DNA from: Aquatica leii
Taxonomy: Eukaryota; Arthropoda; Insecta; Coleoptera; Lampyridae
Direction of reading: 5' to 3'
Length of the DNA: 64,000 nt
Assembly: GCA_035610365.1 (NCBI GenBank)
Contig: CM069438.1
Coordinates: forward strand, 35,874,737 to 35,938,736
Shown: one piece after another, positions 10,619 through 22,559 of the stretch
Numbering within the stretch: position 1 is the first letter of the stretch
How the letters are laid out: every line of letters begins with the position of its first letter
Translations under genes and position numbers: made by a program
Notes under the pieces: generated by a model
What the model was told of the DNA's origin: nothing
The model's input: the letters and a program-made list of their open reading frames with translations, nothing else
The model's database searches: none

Positions 10619-11768
10619 CTCGGGCAATTTATAGATACCATTCCAAAAGAAAGCTTCATCTTTCATTGACATCCAGTCATCGAGCCATTTTCGTACATCC
10701 TCGAAAGTCTTGTAGTGTTGCTCAGCCAGTGCGTGTTCCATCGATAAGAAGAGGTGATAACCAGAAGGCGCCAGGTCTGGTGAATACGGCGGGTGGGGTA
10801 GGAGTTTCCAACCAAGCGACGGAATGGTTTTTTTGGCCACTTTGGTTGAATGTGCAGGAGCGTTGTCATGCTGCAGATTGACTTTGCCTTGTCTTCGAGT
10901 TCATTCTGGGCGTTTCTCGATCAATGTGTGGTTAAAATTGATCATTTTTTGTTGGTAGCGGATGGTATTAACTGTTTCGCCGGGTTTGAGAAGCTCGTAA
11001 TACACTACTCCCTTATGATCCCACCACAAACACACAGCATTGTCTTCCTTCCAAAGGGATCCGGTCTTGCACTCGATTTTGATAGTTGTCCTGGTGTTAT
11101 CCATAATTTTTTACGTTTGGGATTCTCAAAATATATCTATTTTTCATAGTCAGTTATAATCCGATTCAAAAACCCTTTCTTTCGTGGCGTAAATGCAGTT
11201 TTTCGCTCACAGTTTTTCGTTTTTCTAACTGTTGTTCGTTCAGTTCGTGTGGAACCGATTTTCCACCTTTTTGAATCTTTCCCATGGCTCTTAGGTAATT
11301 GGAAATGGCTTGCCGAGTGACATTCAACTGCTCATTGTTGTGTTTGTGTATCCTCTTCGTCTAATAATGTTTGTAATTCGTCGTCTTCAAACTTTTTTGG
11401 TCGATTTTCGCGTTCTTTGTCAATAACATTGAAATCGCCACTTTTGAAACGTTGATACCAGCGTTCACAAATCTTGACGGTTGGAGCAAAATTGACGTTA
11501 GTCTCTACAAGAATTCGATGACTTTCCGATGCTTTTTTTTGAACAAGAAAATAATTACATGCCGCAAATGCTCTTTATTTGACTCAAAATTCGACATGTT
11601 TAATATGAAAAAGAAGTATGCTACTAACTCGTAAACAACTAAAAGAATATAAAGTTTTGTAGCGGACTGTTTTACCAACAAAATGACGCTTTGAGTTCGA
11701 CATATACTTCAATAGGTTTTATGCGCCATCTCATGACAAAAAAACGACATTTTAAACTTGCGCACTGG
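10619..11768 (-). pseudogene. Decayed mariner transposase, mauritiana-like
   Basis: The transposase reads on the minus strand from the ATG at 11597. An N-terminal DNA-binding part is visible (VKICERWYQRFKSGDF), then VCLWWDHKGVVYYELLKPGE, LQHDNAPAHS and YSPDLAPSGYHLF, and a C-terminal block ending GIYKLPER. The order and wording fit the Mos1/mauritiana group of mariner transposases, which cut and paste DNA at TA sites through three Asp residues. The first Asp region is altered and followed by a stop (ITDYEK*). The second Asp (HDNA) is present, and the third is replaced by Gly (SDYHLF to SGYHLF). Frameshifts separate the blocks and the last codons are missing, so it cannot encode an active enzyme. 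It sits inside the repeat that continues at 11808. Confidence 0.9.
11742..11768 (-). repeat. Surviving terminal inverted repeat of the mariner
   Basis: On the plus strand this reads AAACGACATTTTAAACTTG followed by CGCACTGG, then TA at 11769-11770. It resembles the 28-bp end of Mos1-type elements as I remember it, and the TA is the expected target duplication. The opposite end of the transposon is missing: the C-terminal coding part joins host repeat directly at about 10619. Confidence 0.6.
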
Positions 11769-11807
11769 TAATTACATCTGCTTAGTTGGCCATTTTGAGA
11801 TTGGTAA

Positions 11808-12530
11808 GTCACTAGTAGAACTCTCGCTTTGGTTTTAGTTTATTTGTTCTATTTGGCTTGCCGGCATTTAAGTCTTTGGGTAAAGTTTCCAATTTGAAAC
11901 AGTAATTCGCATACGCATTCGTTCTATGACTGATATCTTTTCTCTTTCTTCTTGGGTCTAGGGCTTTTCTATGTGCCAACTGTTCTTCTTTTTTTTTGAT
12001 TGGTGCTTTCATGCAGTGTTTGGGTTTTAGAACATTGTGGTTGTGACTTTTGGATTACTGATTTTTTTTGCCTTTTAAGTAGTCAAACGACTTTTGGCAC
12101 AATTGCCTTAATTTTTCAATCTTCTTGAATTATGGGGGCTTATATTTAGGGTAAGATTTGTGACTGTAGGCTGTGGAGTTTCATGAAATTTTAAGGCGTT
12201 GACCTTGACCGTGGCCTAAATTTCTCTCCTATACTTCTTCTTGGTCTCTTGTCTATGGGACTGGGTTGCTTTTTTTCTTTTATAGCGTCGACTACCTTTT
12301 CAGATACTTCTTTTTTGTTGGTTGCAGTTTTTGGTTTCTTCGAGTATCTTTTCACTACATGCAACTTTTGGCACACATTCGGTCGATTATATTTAGCGAA
12401 TTAGGAAAGACTCTATCATTACCATTTCTTTTTGAGTTGAATTTGGATTTTAGGTTTTGATCCTTGGCGTATGCCTAAACTTCAGTTTTCTTTTCAGCTT
12501 TTTCTTGTCGTCTCTAGGTTTTAATTTTGA
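11808..12530 (-). mobile_element. Internal remnant with basic gag-like peptides
   Basis: Two short minus-strand frames (12012-11812 and 12376-12191) encode lysine- and arginine-rich peptides such as ALDPRRKRKDISHRTNAYAN and IDKRPRRSIGEKFRPRSRS. The first ~40 bp of this stretch match the end of arm A near position 1-40, and 12330-12500 resembles 1730-1920. Basic peptides of this kind would fit a degraded gag or nucleic-acid-binding protein, but no family signature is present and I cannot name it. Confidence 0.35.
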
Positions 12531-12540
12531 TGCGGCGCAT

Positions 12541-13680
12541 TTTTGAAAGATTTTTATTCCAAATTAAAATTAACGCCGCTACTGATTGTCATTTTACTTT
12601 ACGGGTAGGGACAAACGCTATACTAACGGCCATTTCATTTTGTTTTTACCGCTGTAAACGTTTGCGTATCTGAGACATGTAAGTAGTTTCCTTTCTGTTG
12701 AATTTTCTTCGGCAGTGATTTCTAGTACGCTTTTAGCAGATGTGCCAAAGAAAGCTAATTCTAAGTATTGGTTGGATTTGGCGATTGTGTTAATTACGCG
12801 ACGTTCCATGTAGAGTAAGTAATTTTGAAAGATGACATCGTCACTTTATAATTTTACCTTTGTTTAGCGAGTTTCGTGGAATTGTCATATTCTCTTTGTA
12901 CCAGACTGTTTTTGGGATATGTCACCAGTGAAGTCTTATTAACGTATAATTTTTCTTTATGTAAATTGTTTCAATTGTATTCACTAAGCGTCAGCCTATA
13001 ACTTATTTTATGTAATTATAATGTTAGATTATACTGACTTACATTTACTTTCAGTCGCAAACTTTATAACATTTGTAACCTTATGTAATGTGGTTGAGCT
13101 GAGCCCGTCAAGTTTTGTCAATCTTTCAAACGCAGTCATAAGCAAAGGCAAAATAACATTAACGTCTTACATAAGTTTATATACCACGCATATTTTCGTT
13201 TTTAAATCAGATAAAAGAGAGTAGTCACTACTGTTGACGAAGAATTGTCGGTAGGGTAAGTTTTTGTGCTCATATTTTACTCCTTTTTGCAATTTATTAT
13301 TATAATTGTCAATTGTTAACTTATTTCGCGACTGCATAGTAGAAAAAGTAGTTTAATCAGTAATATTTATATTTAAATTAAAATCATTCAGTCGCCTGAA
13401 CAAAAAAGCATAAAGCGATATTAGCATATTAATTGACAAATTTATAATTGTTATGGGTTTACTTCTTTCTCTATTGATTTTAACGACTTTTGTCGTTGTC
13501 GACTATTGTTAAAGGTTGTGTTGTGCCAATTTGTTCCTATTAGTGATCGACAGATTTAAGCAAGGTCTGCATTGGGTGATAGTGTAGGATTAGCACACCG
13601 AAATTTGCGATTTGTTCGCTGAATCAAAATACTTAGTCACTTGCCGTTAAATTGCAAGAAAATTGTCGTTACAAGATTCT
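12541..13680 (+). repeat. Long interspersed repeat M2, copy 2, with tail
   Basis: This copy repeats 9012-9890 with moderate divergence and a shortened start. It keeps the TATA site (13176-13183) and the donor GTAAGT (13256), then continues into the tail block seen elsewhere: GCGACTGCATAGTAGA, TATATTTAAATTAAAATCATTCA, and GATTAGCACACCGA with a GTTAC-containing end near 13675. It may be the second LTR of the element that begins at 9012. Confidence 0.55.
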
Positions 13681-15650
13681 AAGACTTTGATTCAACACAA
13701 GAAATCGAAAGAGATTTCCCGAAGTTAAAAAAACTAACCGTTTACAAACAAAATTCTTTCGCATGAATTGCTGCTTCTTGAAAAAAAAATAAATTGAAGA
13801 GGAAACGAAATGCAAAACAAAAATGCAACTAAAAAAAAAGATGGATCACATCTTACCACTATGCGCTCGCGTATCTACGTAGTACCACAACTACAAAACA
13901 CAAATATTTTTACGTTAAGAGTGGTTGCAAAACTACAAAATTAGTTAAAATCCAAAAACGTTTGCCACTGCTCTAAACAATCGATCAAAAACCGCACATT
14001 TAAAAATATTTACCCGCCAAAACCGGCTTCCTATTAACCACCAATTCGTGTTGTCAGAAACCAATGTTTTTTAACCAAAGTTTTTTAAAAGAAGATAGTC
14101 GTACGTAGTACTTACAAAAAAAACGACTGTGAGATCGTTTCTGCTTAGTCTATCATTCAGCCTGCCAAAATCACCAACCAAAAAAGTAGTCTCCAAACCG
14201 AAAAAATCTGATCCCACTAAATTAGATTAATAAAAACTAAATTTATTTTTTATCCAATCCCGCTAGAGGACAATTAAAGGTTAAAAATGACAGTTTTTGA
14301 CAACCGCCGAGTCAAAAGTCGTGTTGCGGTTTGCCTAAATTACGACGAAAGCCTTCAATCTAACAGAATAAAAAAAGGATCAAAAATTAAAAATGCATGT
14401 CTATCACAGCAAACTAAACTTCGAGTTATAAAATTTGCATGTCTCGAAGGTACAAAAGCAAAAAAACCTGACACACTTTAAAATTGAAAAAGACAACAAC
14501 GTGCATTTTCGATTCAAACTTTTCCTTCTGAACGAACCGAAAACCTGGAGCAGTATTTAATCGATTATATAAAAAAACACAGCTTTTACACGCTTGTGTA
14601 GTTGTAAAGTTGTAATTGAATGCGGTTTTTATTATTCTATAAGTTTACTCGTGTATTTTCCGCTAGAAATATTTTTCATATAATAGTTTCGACGGAGAAT
14701 TTTGCCCAAAAAAATGGCTGATAAATAAAAGTTAGCACAAATATGTAGCGGATTGAAACTAAAAAGAAGAAATTTTGTATTGCTATCGTACGTCGACTTT
14801 AAAAAATATATATTCGAAATATTTATCGACGAAGGCTGTGATTATAAACCGGAATGTACACAGAGGAAATTATTCATGTATTAGCTGTGCTTTGCTATTT
14901 ACCAAACTTATTGATTTATGTACGGAAAAATTCTGATCGTAGGATGTATATTCTTTGAATTTTGCATGTTCGTGAAAATTTGAGGTTAGGTGATTTGACA
15001 GCTGTCAAAAATTGCTAATTTATGGAAAAGACGCTTGACGTCACAGAATTCAGGGTAATTAAAAAAAGTTTCGTAATTACTGGTAGTAGCCATAAAAATG
15101 TACCATTAGTTATTATGTCAATTTTAATGTTTTTAGAGTTTTACTCACCGGGGAAATATTTTAATGCGTTTGAAGCCTTATATGACGTACTAGATTAGAA
15201 ATAATTTACTAGGCAAGAGGAATATTTATATACGTTAGAATTTACACGAGGATAACCTAAATATTTAATTCGACGTCAATTCCGGCACTTTTATTGCAAA
15301 AGTAAAGCACTGAATTCGGAAACAAAAATGTATTGCAATAGCCGAATGTCACTGAAGTAGAAGAGCTATTTTGAAATAAAACGCGAAAAAAAGAAAATGC
15401 AGAGAACGCGACTGTTGTATATAAGGCCTTTTTTTTAAATTCATAATATATTTCTCCGACATGAAAAATGTACAAAATGGAGCACACGAAAATCTTTCCG
15501 TAAAAGTTATGTTCGTATGACATGATACGTCGTATGCAACCAAGATCGATAGATCGAGATAATAAATAGCAAAAAAACTTTATAAATAAATAATATTTGA
15601 ATATCACGGACTAAAAATATAACATTCGTTTCTATAATCGAAAATAAATA
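13681..15650. other. Presumed first large intron (proximal part) of the host gene
   Basis: AT-rich sequence with no recognisable repeat, RNA gene or second immunoglobulin exon. Small open frames here (for example 14287-14481) have no family features. Because the exon at 15652-15907 is followed on the minus strand by a good donor, this stretch is downstream intron of that gene. Confidence 0.5.
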
Positions 15651-15651
15651 C

Positions 15652-15907
15652 CTTCTTCGTCGCTCCCGATCATGGTGTAACGATCGAAGCCGCTTAAATT
15701 TCGATGAGTTCCAAGACCAAAATCGTCTTTCGTCCATTGCAACACTCCACTTTTATCTATCACCCTGCACGGTAGCGTCACTCTTGAATTTACAACCGCG
15801 GTTTGATCTTGCGGTTCCATGGCGAATTTTTGTTCCTTGTATGACACCACCACGTGCACGAAACATCCTAACCGTAGTAACAGAAGAAGAAATTTGTGGC
15901 TTGACAT
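15652..15907 (-). CDS. kirre/rst-like: First coding exon of a kirre/roughest-type immunoglobulin adhesion protein
   Basis: The exon encodes 85 residues plus one base. Residues 1 to about 22 form a signal peptide (MSSHKFLLLLLRLGCFVHVV). The start of the first immunoglobulin domain follows: FAMEPQDQTAVVNSRVTLPC holds the first cysteine, and then come LQWTKDDFGLG, HRNLSGFDRY and MIGSDEEG. This wording is characteristic of the insect irregular chiasm C family (Roughest, Kirre/Dumbfounded), membrane proteins that recognise partner cells in myoblast fusion, nephrocyte diaphragms and eye and neuron patterning. The exon ends GAAG/GTATTT, a phase-1 donor at 15651-15650, usual between immunoglobulin-domain parts. 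An acceptor TTTGTTCCAG/ATTAG ends at 15930, so a 5' UTR exon lies to the right. The frame is intact. The next exon, with the second cysteine, is not visible in the remaining 15.6 kb. Kirre or Roughest cannot be separated on this exon alone. Confidence 0.88.
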
Positions 15908-15929
15908 CGTTGATTGTCGAAATTCTAAT

Positions 15930-18900
15930 CTGGAACAAACATTTTTATTAAAACCAAATTAAGTAGGCTATGATTTCAAATACAAACAAAAATTAAATAT
16001 TAATTAAAAAAATAACACAAGATAGCTGTGGTTATAAAAACAAAAATCAAGTATAGTGCGATGTTAAACCGCAAAGCAATTACGTCAAGTAGGCTACGAC
16101 TGATACAATAAAATAAATTATACGAAACAAAAAACAAACGGGAAAAATTTTATAATACCAAATAAATAATATTATTAGACCATAGCATTAGAAGAAAATT
16201 TTTATTTTTATTTATAACAAAGTTGGCGTTGCAACACTAACGTTATTATTTAAAAACAATAAGTAAAGCGTGCTGTGGATTTAATTAGATATCTTTTTTA
16301 AGTTTAACACGAATTGTTAACATATGGCCAACGTTAAACTTATGTAACCTAACGTTAAACTAAAAAAAAAACAAAAAAAGATTACTTACGTCAATTTAAA
16401 ATAGAAACTAAGACAAACTAGCATTTAACAATACCCCATAATATTATACAAAAAAGAAATTTAGTTAAAGTATCGCGTGTTTTGTTGATTGCTACAGTAA
16501 AAAAAACTTATCTCTGTCATGGCCTACTCCATTGTACGATCCAATCTGGACAATAGCAACGAAAATGAATAAAAAAACTGACAATGAAGAGAAAAAACAC
16601 ATTCTTATTGTTTTTTTCCCAATTCTTGATCTAATTTGTACTAGGTATTTTGTTTAGATGAAACTTCTTACAAAACATTGGCAAATAGTGTCTTTGACAT
16701 CGCCACCTTATGCGTGTATTAAGTCTACTTTATAAAAAAAACTAATTTGATTTAGGGAACGATTACGTATAACGTATAGAAAAGATGGAATCGCTACCGG
16801 CGAGTAAATAAAAAAAACCCTGCCATTAATTAAAACGTAATATTTAAATGTCGAAGCAAGCCATGTATAAGAAAACAGCGGGCGCCGGTAACACAGGAAT
16901 TGTCGCGTATTATATAATCATTTGTTTTAACGTCAATTCCATTTGAATAAACGCGAAGAAACGAAAGCAAATAAGACATCTGATTTAGTTATTTCAACTA
17001 TAATTTGAATTGTGACTTGTGACCGAAGAGAAGATTGTTTCGACGACATTTTTTAACATGCAAAAAACACATTTTCCCCGACGCCGAAAATGGTGTAAAC
17101 GAAGGTGATAAAAAATACACAAAACACAAATTTCCTAATAATATACATATTTTTTTCGGTTTGAATTTAAACAAGTAATTTTCGTGCCTGAATTAACCGT
17201 AATCTTTTACGATCTGACACAGTTTTAGTTGAGCCCGTATCGACCAATTTTCCGCGTGGCAATTTTACAAGTATAACTCGTAAATAAAATTAAGCAATTA
17301 GTAATTAGACAGAAAAGACGAGGTGGCCTTTTTGAACCGATATTCGAGTTCTTCGCCTTCGGATAACTCAACCACTATCTTAATTGGGCTACTGAGATAC
17401 GCGAGGAAGTTTTGCGGCGCAATTTATTTTCATCGAAGTTGCTCATGGATTTGAATGTTTAAGTATTTGTGTGTTTTTTTTTATGTAATTAAATCGAAAA
17501 TTTAATTGGAATAGTTCACACGCCGTTTCGTTGATTTTTTTGTCGCTGCTGTCATTTTGGCGGTAGCCACTTTGACGGTACTTATTTAGTGGTTAAAGAC
17601 ACGGCAACGGCAGGCATTGATTACCCGCTAACAATCTATTACCACCCGAGGGGAGTTGGCCAAATATTTATGGAAAATGATATTTGTGTACGCCCGAGAA
17701 AATATTGTAGTGAAAGCACGTACACAAAAGAGACATCTGGTAATATCCCTAAGCGTTTACTGTGTCAGGCCGCATTTGTACGTGATTTAACTTTAATTTG
17801 ACAGAAAATGTAACAAAATTCTACATAAGTAGTCCCTTTGGAGCAAACATCTCCCCAGTTTTGTTTAGTGAAAAACTTTGGGACTTAAAGACGCACGATG
17901 TAAACTGACAACGATTCTTCAACTTGGTCGAAAAGGTTTTTTAACGAAAAGTCGAAGCGCCAGATGTACGCAAAGGTCTTTACACAAACACTTGTTAATT
18001 AAAGGGTTGACCACAAGACTACACCCGATCGTCTGTTTATCCCTTGTGGCAATGTACTTGTTGCTCTCTATTCAAACGTTGTCATTTTTATCGGTTCCCG
18101 AAAATATCCACCTCGTAACGAATTATTTTAGAAAGACGACGTCGCGTCGTCTGAGAAAAAAACGCCCGATTTAATTTCATCGCTAATCGATGCTCTAATT
18201 CAACTTTCGGTAATTTACGACCTTCGTCTATCGATTTTCCCATTAGAGTAAAAGGTTAACAACACAAAAGGAAATTAGTTAGAATTTTGTTTTTGTTTGC
18301 GTTTCTCGCTCATTTTTCATTGTCGAAAGACGCCGTTCAAGAGTCTGCCGCAACAAGAACGATCATCGAAACATAATTTCGCAGACTAAAATGTCGTATG
18401 TATATTTCACGATGGCGTCGACGGATCGCGATTAGACTCCGCAGGAATGTTCCGTTATTTGTTAGACACCGTGGAATTCAATTGTATATCTAATTAATTA
18501 GTCAGATGTCTCAGCTAGTGCCGTAATTAAAGATTCCGGCGGTTTCGCTGCAAATGTTTCTTTCGCTAGTTATGAATCCAAGTTGGCGTTAATGAATTCG
18601 GATTCTATTGTTTCGTGAGACGACGCTCTAATGCACTTTTAGTGTCAAAAGATGTAAATCAAAATGATAAATAGATCGCGAAAATTAATGAACAAGCGGT
18701 CAAAATTCATAAGTTTGCGTCTATCAAAGAGAGTTTCATCATATGTACGCTGCAATAAAGCTGAAGTGACTCGTAAAAAGTTTATGATGTATCAACTTCA
18801 AGTTCTATTGAAAACTATGTGCCAGTTTGGCCTTAACAACTCATAAAAAAACTAGCGATACTGGGTAACATCTAGAATGCTAAAACGTACTGCTTGATTT

Positions 18901-21894
18901 GATCTTTTATGATCCTACAATACAAAGTAACGAGTCCGGAAATTTCTGCAACGAAAGGGATGGGATTCGAATGGATTACGTTTTCCAGCTTCATGACAAG
19001 TTTCAGTTATTTGAGATAACATTCGACGTAAATATCGATGTCAACTTAAGTGTAACTCCTAGAACCAAATGAAAAATAAATGTTGCTTGACATTACATTA
19101 TCCTCCTAACGTATACAGTCTAATTTACATTTATAGTGTCCCCGTAAAACGCTTTATGATAAATACATAAAGAGCGCCATGAAAAAAAATAAAAATACGC
19201 TTTTATTTCGGTGTAAATCTAGAATTTTAAATAAAACGCAATTTGGCCGATTCTAATGCAGTTGTAATCTCAAATGCAATTACATCGCCACTCTACGAGT
19301 GAGGTTAGAGTTTCTATTATAAAGTTAAGTTAGACCAATTGAATTAGGTTTGATAAACTTGATCGAAGTTAAATCGGACTCGTTCTTGCGAAAAGCGAAC
19401 ATTAAATTTTAGAGTTAATTGCTTTAACAATTCTACACCCACTTGATTAACTATACGCCTGTGCAACACAAAAAAAATATGTTCTTAGTTGTGTTAGATT
19501 ATATAGTTTTGATTTGAGTAAATTTCGACAAACGTCTGTGCCAGAAAGGAAATGTCAATTTTGAAAGTTCAACAAGTGAGGTTAGATTCTACTCGATTAA
19601 ATTCTTTAACCGTCGCATAAAATATACATTACAAAATGGCTTGATAAAAAGCGTCGGTTATTTGAAGATCGTTAAATCTTAGTTGGCGTTGCAAACATAC
19701 AATATTTTTGTAATCCTAACGCCAAAGCTTTTGATGAAGTGCCTAAATGGCTACACGAGCCATTTTTCAAAACAACCACTTTATTAAAGAACCGATAAAA
19801 TCTGACTAAGTAAAATTCAACATTAATGTGAGGTTACGTTCATTACTTATGTCTAAACGTATTGTAATACATCGATTGGTTTGCACAATTACAACGCTAT
19901 TAATAAATAATTCACTCTATTATTTCCAAAAGTTTAATTATTTTTCTTTCATAACGTAACCCAGACACTGTCATTTGTTTCGTAGCCAACTACATTTTGA
20001 CGTATAATTAGTTTATATTTTTATTAAGAAAGCGAGTTAAAAAATATCTACCAGTTATGGAGTATCTCCAAAGATCTCGTCGTGATTTGTGTTAAATGCT
20101 CAAAATAACGGTTTAAAACAAGTTGGCTAATCGAAAAATCTAAAAAAGTCGATAAATTTGTTATCATTAAAAATAAGCTGGATTTCTAATTTCTATAATA
20201 AAACCGCGTACATAATAGTCAGTACCCAAACTTTTATCTGTAAGATTAAAGTGACAATAATAAAAACAAAAATTCCATGGCCATCTGTATAAATTTATAA
20301 ACCAGTAAAAAAACTTGCTGTACGCGATGTTGCGCCATTAATAAATAAAACATTCTGCTAAAAAATTAGTTTTCTAAGTACAGTCACGTAACTAACATGT
20401 TTTTTTTTTAAATTTTGAACTAGTTTTATAGCATACGTAATTAATCGTATTACTAAATATGTAATAAAACTAAATCGTATGCATCAGATTAGAGATGGCC
20501 ATGATTAACCATTATTGCATAGCCAACTTTTTAAAGTAATCGATTGCTTTCTAAACATTAAAGTATCTACTATAGTAAAAATTTGGTAATGGAAAATTAC
20601 AGCTGTTTCAGCAATCTTACATTATGCAGTACTTAAAAAAAACCTTTCCAAAGTTGTATATGTTAAGTACAGTGTCGTTAATATATAATTTACATTGCTT
20701 TTAGACAATCGCTCAATTTGTTCTTTCGTTGAAGTCTTACTTCACAGCTTTTATGTGTAACCCGCTATTGTGGTTAGTCCACAGCCAACTACATATAAAA
20801 ATTCTAACAAATGAATCTAAGAGATAAAAACAAAATTGTTGAATAAAGAAAGTTAGTATCGATCAAATTAAGATAAGTACTACATGTTTCGGACTTGATA
20901 AATGAATTTGGTATTTGACACTAACTTTTGCTAAAGTATACTGGCAATTTTAATTATATCTTAAAATACCGATTCTATACAATTTAGATTTTGCTGTACA
21001 CTTAAATTCAAAAAAAGATAACTATAGTTTCCTAGCTACCTTTACGAAACTATAGAAATGAATATAAAATTTAAACAATATTTTTAAGCTTAAAGATAAA
21101 CGTGTTACCCATATATTTTATAGTATACAAAAATTATTTTGGCCAAAGCCAGAACTATAAATTATTGAGTACTTATTTAAAAAAAAACAATAGAAACAAA
21201 GTTAAAGTTACCAAGGCATTCTACGAGTTTCACGTACAACAGGGTAAATTAATAAGTACATAAAAGTCTTTAGAATTTTGATATTGTCACAATGCCTACG
21301 AACAGAAAATTTTATTTTAAAAATATAGTTTACACAACAATTTTTGAATACACCCGAAACCTTTATTGACAATTAAAACTTGACACACAAATAAAATCAA
21401 ATTTATGTATTTTATTGCAACAAAAGTTTTGAATCAAGCAATCAAAATAACAAAATCGTCAGGACAATCACATTCCTATACCAGTCATTAAGATAGACAA
21501 AAACAATAAATTTATAGGACTGTCAATGCATTTGTGGAAGTACGGTAAAGTGTTCTCCCACTGCTGAAGAACCCAAAAAGGGCGAAACAGCTGTCTAGTG
21601 GTTCACTCTAGTGACATTTTCAGATTTGCATTGACATTGTTACCTTACAATGTTTATACGTTGTGATTTTAGCCCGCAGTTCATTCAAAACTTATTTGAA
21701 ATACGAGGGTATAAAATCAGCTGTCAACGTTTTCATCTCTATAACCATTTACATACGATAAATTTACTTTGGTAACACATTCCCACACTAAGCACATAAG
21801 GCAGCTAATAAACTGGATTGTATTTGATTGAAATTTTGAATGTTGCCACTATTTATGACGTAGCATACCCTAAGCGAATTTATGGCGACGTAAT
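15930..21894. other. Intron upstream of the adhesion-gene start exon; mostly unique sequence
   Basis: The acceptor at 15930-15931 shows that the transcript has at least one 5' non-coding exon further right. I see no convincing donor-flanked exon, core promoter or RNA gene here. The part at about 17040-18640 is less AT-rich than its surroundings and seems single-copy, so it is the best place nearby for control elements. About 18900-21890 is very AT-rich. A sequence at 21545-21650 (CTGAAGAACCCAAAAAGGGC and on) resembles the 3' ends of some Penelope-like elements but has no coding part. Confidence 0.4.
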
Positions 21895-22125
21895 CAGACG
21901 TTTTTGGCCAAGGATCTACAGGACACCGATAAAAGGTTTTTTCACCTGGAAGCATTTATTCGAAGACCGGTCAACCAAAACATCACAAACCAGTGAAGAA
22001 GATTAGTAAAAATGCTTGAACTCAAGGGTAAACAAAACAGTTTCAAAAATATTCTAAAGAAGGTCACGACGTGATGACCAAAACGTCAAAAAACCAAATT
22101 CATTAGCAACACTGAACAAGACTGA
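21895..22125 (+). mobile_element. 3' terminal scrap of a Penelope-like element
   Basis: This piece aligns with 25850-26100, the end of a longer copy. It begins at TTTTTGGCCAAGGATCTACA, includes CACCTGGAAGCATTTATTC and GAAGACCGGTCAACC, and ends at GGTCACGACGTGATGACCAA. The end encodes the short peptide GHDVMTKTS, which closes the protein in this family copy set. Coding upstream is missing, as in a 5'-truncated insertion. Confidence 0.65.
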
Positions 22126-22189
22126 ACGACTGCGCAAAAAAATAAAAGTAAAATAATCATCTTCAAAAAAAATTTTGTTACGATGGGTT

Positions 22190-22500
22190 TAGTTCTAAAA
22201 CTTAGCAAAACTAAGAATGAGGTTAGACACAACAAACAACAAAATAAATTATTTTTTAGAGTAGATCTAAATACTTACACAGAAGAGTGATTTATAACAT
22301 TAGTTTAAGAGCAATTCCAAATCGCTTAAAATAGTTATTTCATTTAGAAGAGTTTTGTTTTTTCTTCTTTTTTTAGATAGATTACTAATTTTATTTGCTT
22401 TAGTGTACCTTAATAGTTTTAACAAAATCGCAATTTCAGTAAAAGATTGGTACCAAAGCAAAAAGAGCATTAAAATAAAAAATATAATTCTCAAATACGT
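22190..22500 (+). repeat. Repeat K, partial copy 1
   Basis: Positions 22200-22320 match 28037-28145 (AGATCTAAATACTTACACAG, ACATTAGTTTAAGAG), and 22310-22460 match 27095-27235 (AATCGCTTAAAATAGTTATT, TACCAAAG). It lies directly between two Penelope-like copies and may be a non-coding end of that family. No product. Confidence 0.55.
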
Positions 22501-22559
22501 AATTGTGGAAATTTCCTATGCCGTTGCAAGGATCAAAAAGTCACATCCAGCTTCTTGAA

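Noticed and set aside
10612-11149. Plus-strand open frames of 89-99 codons
   Set aside because: They are antisense to the mariner transposase.
17589-18174. Small plus-strand frames as exons of a host gene
   Set aside because: No splice sites in phase and no recognisable domain. They lie in the upstream intron of a minus-strand gene.
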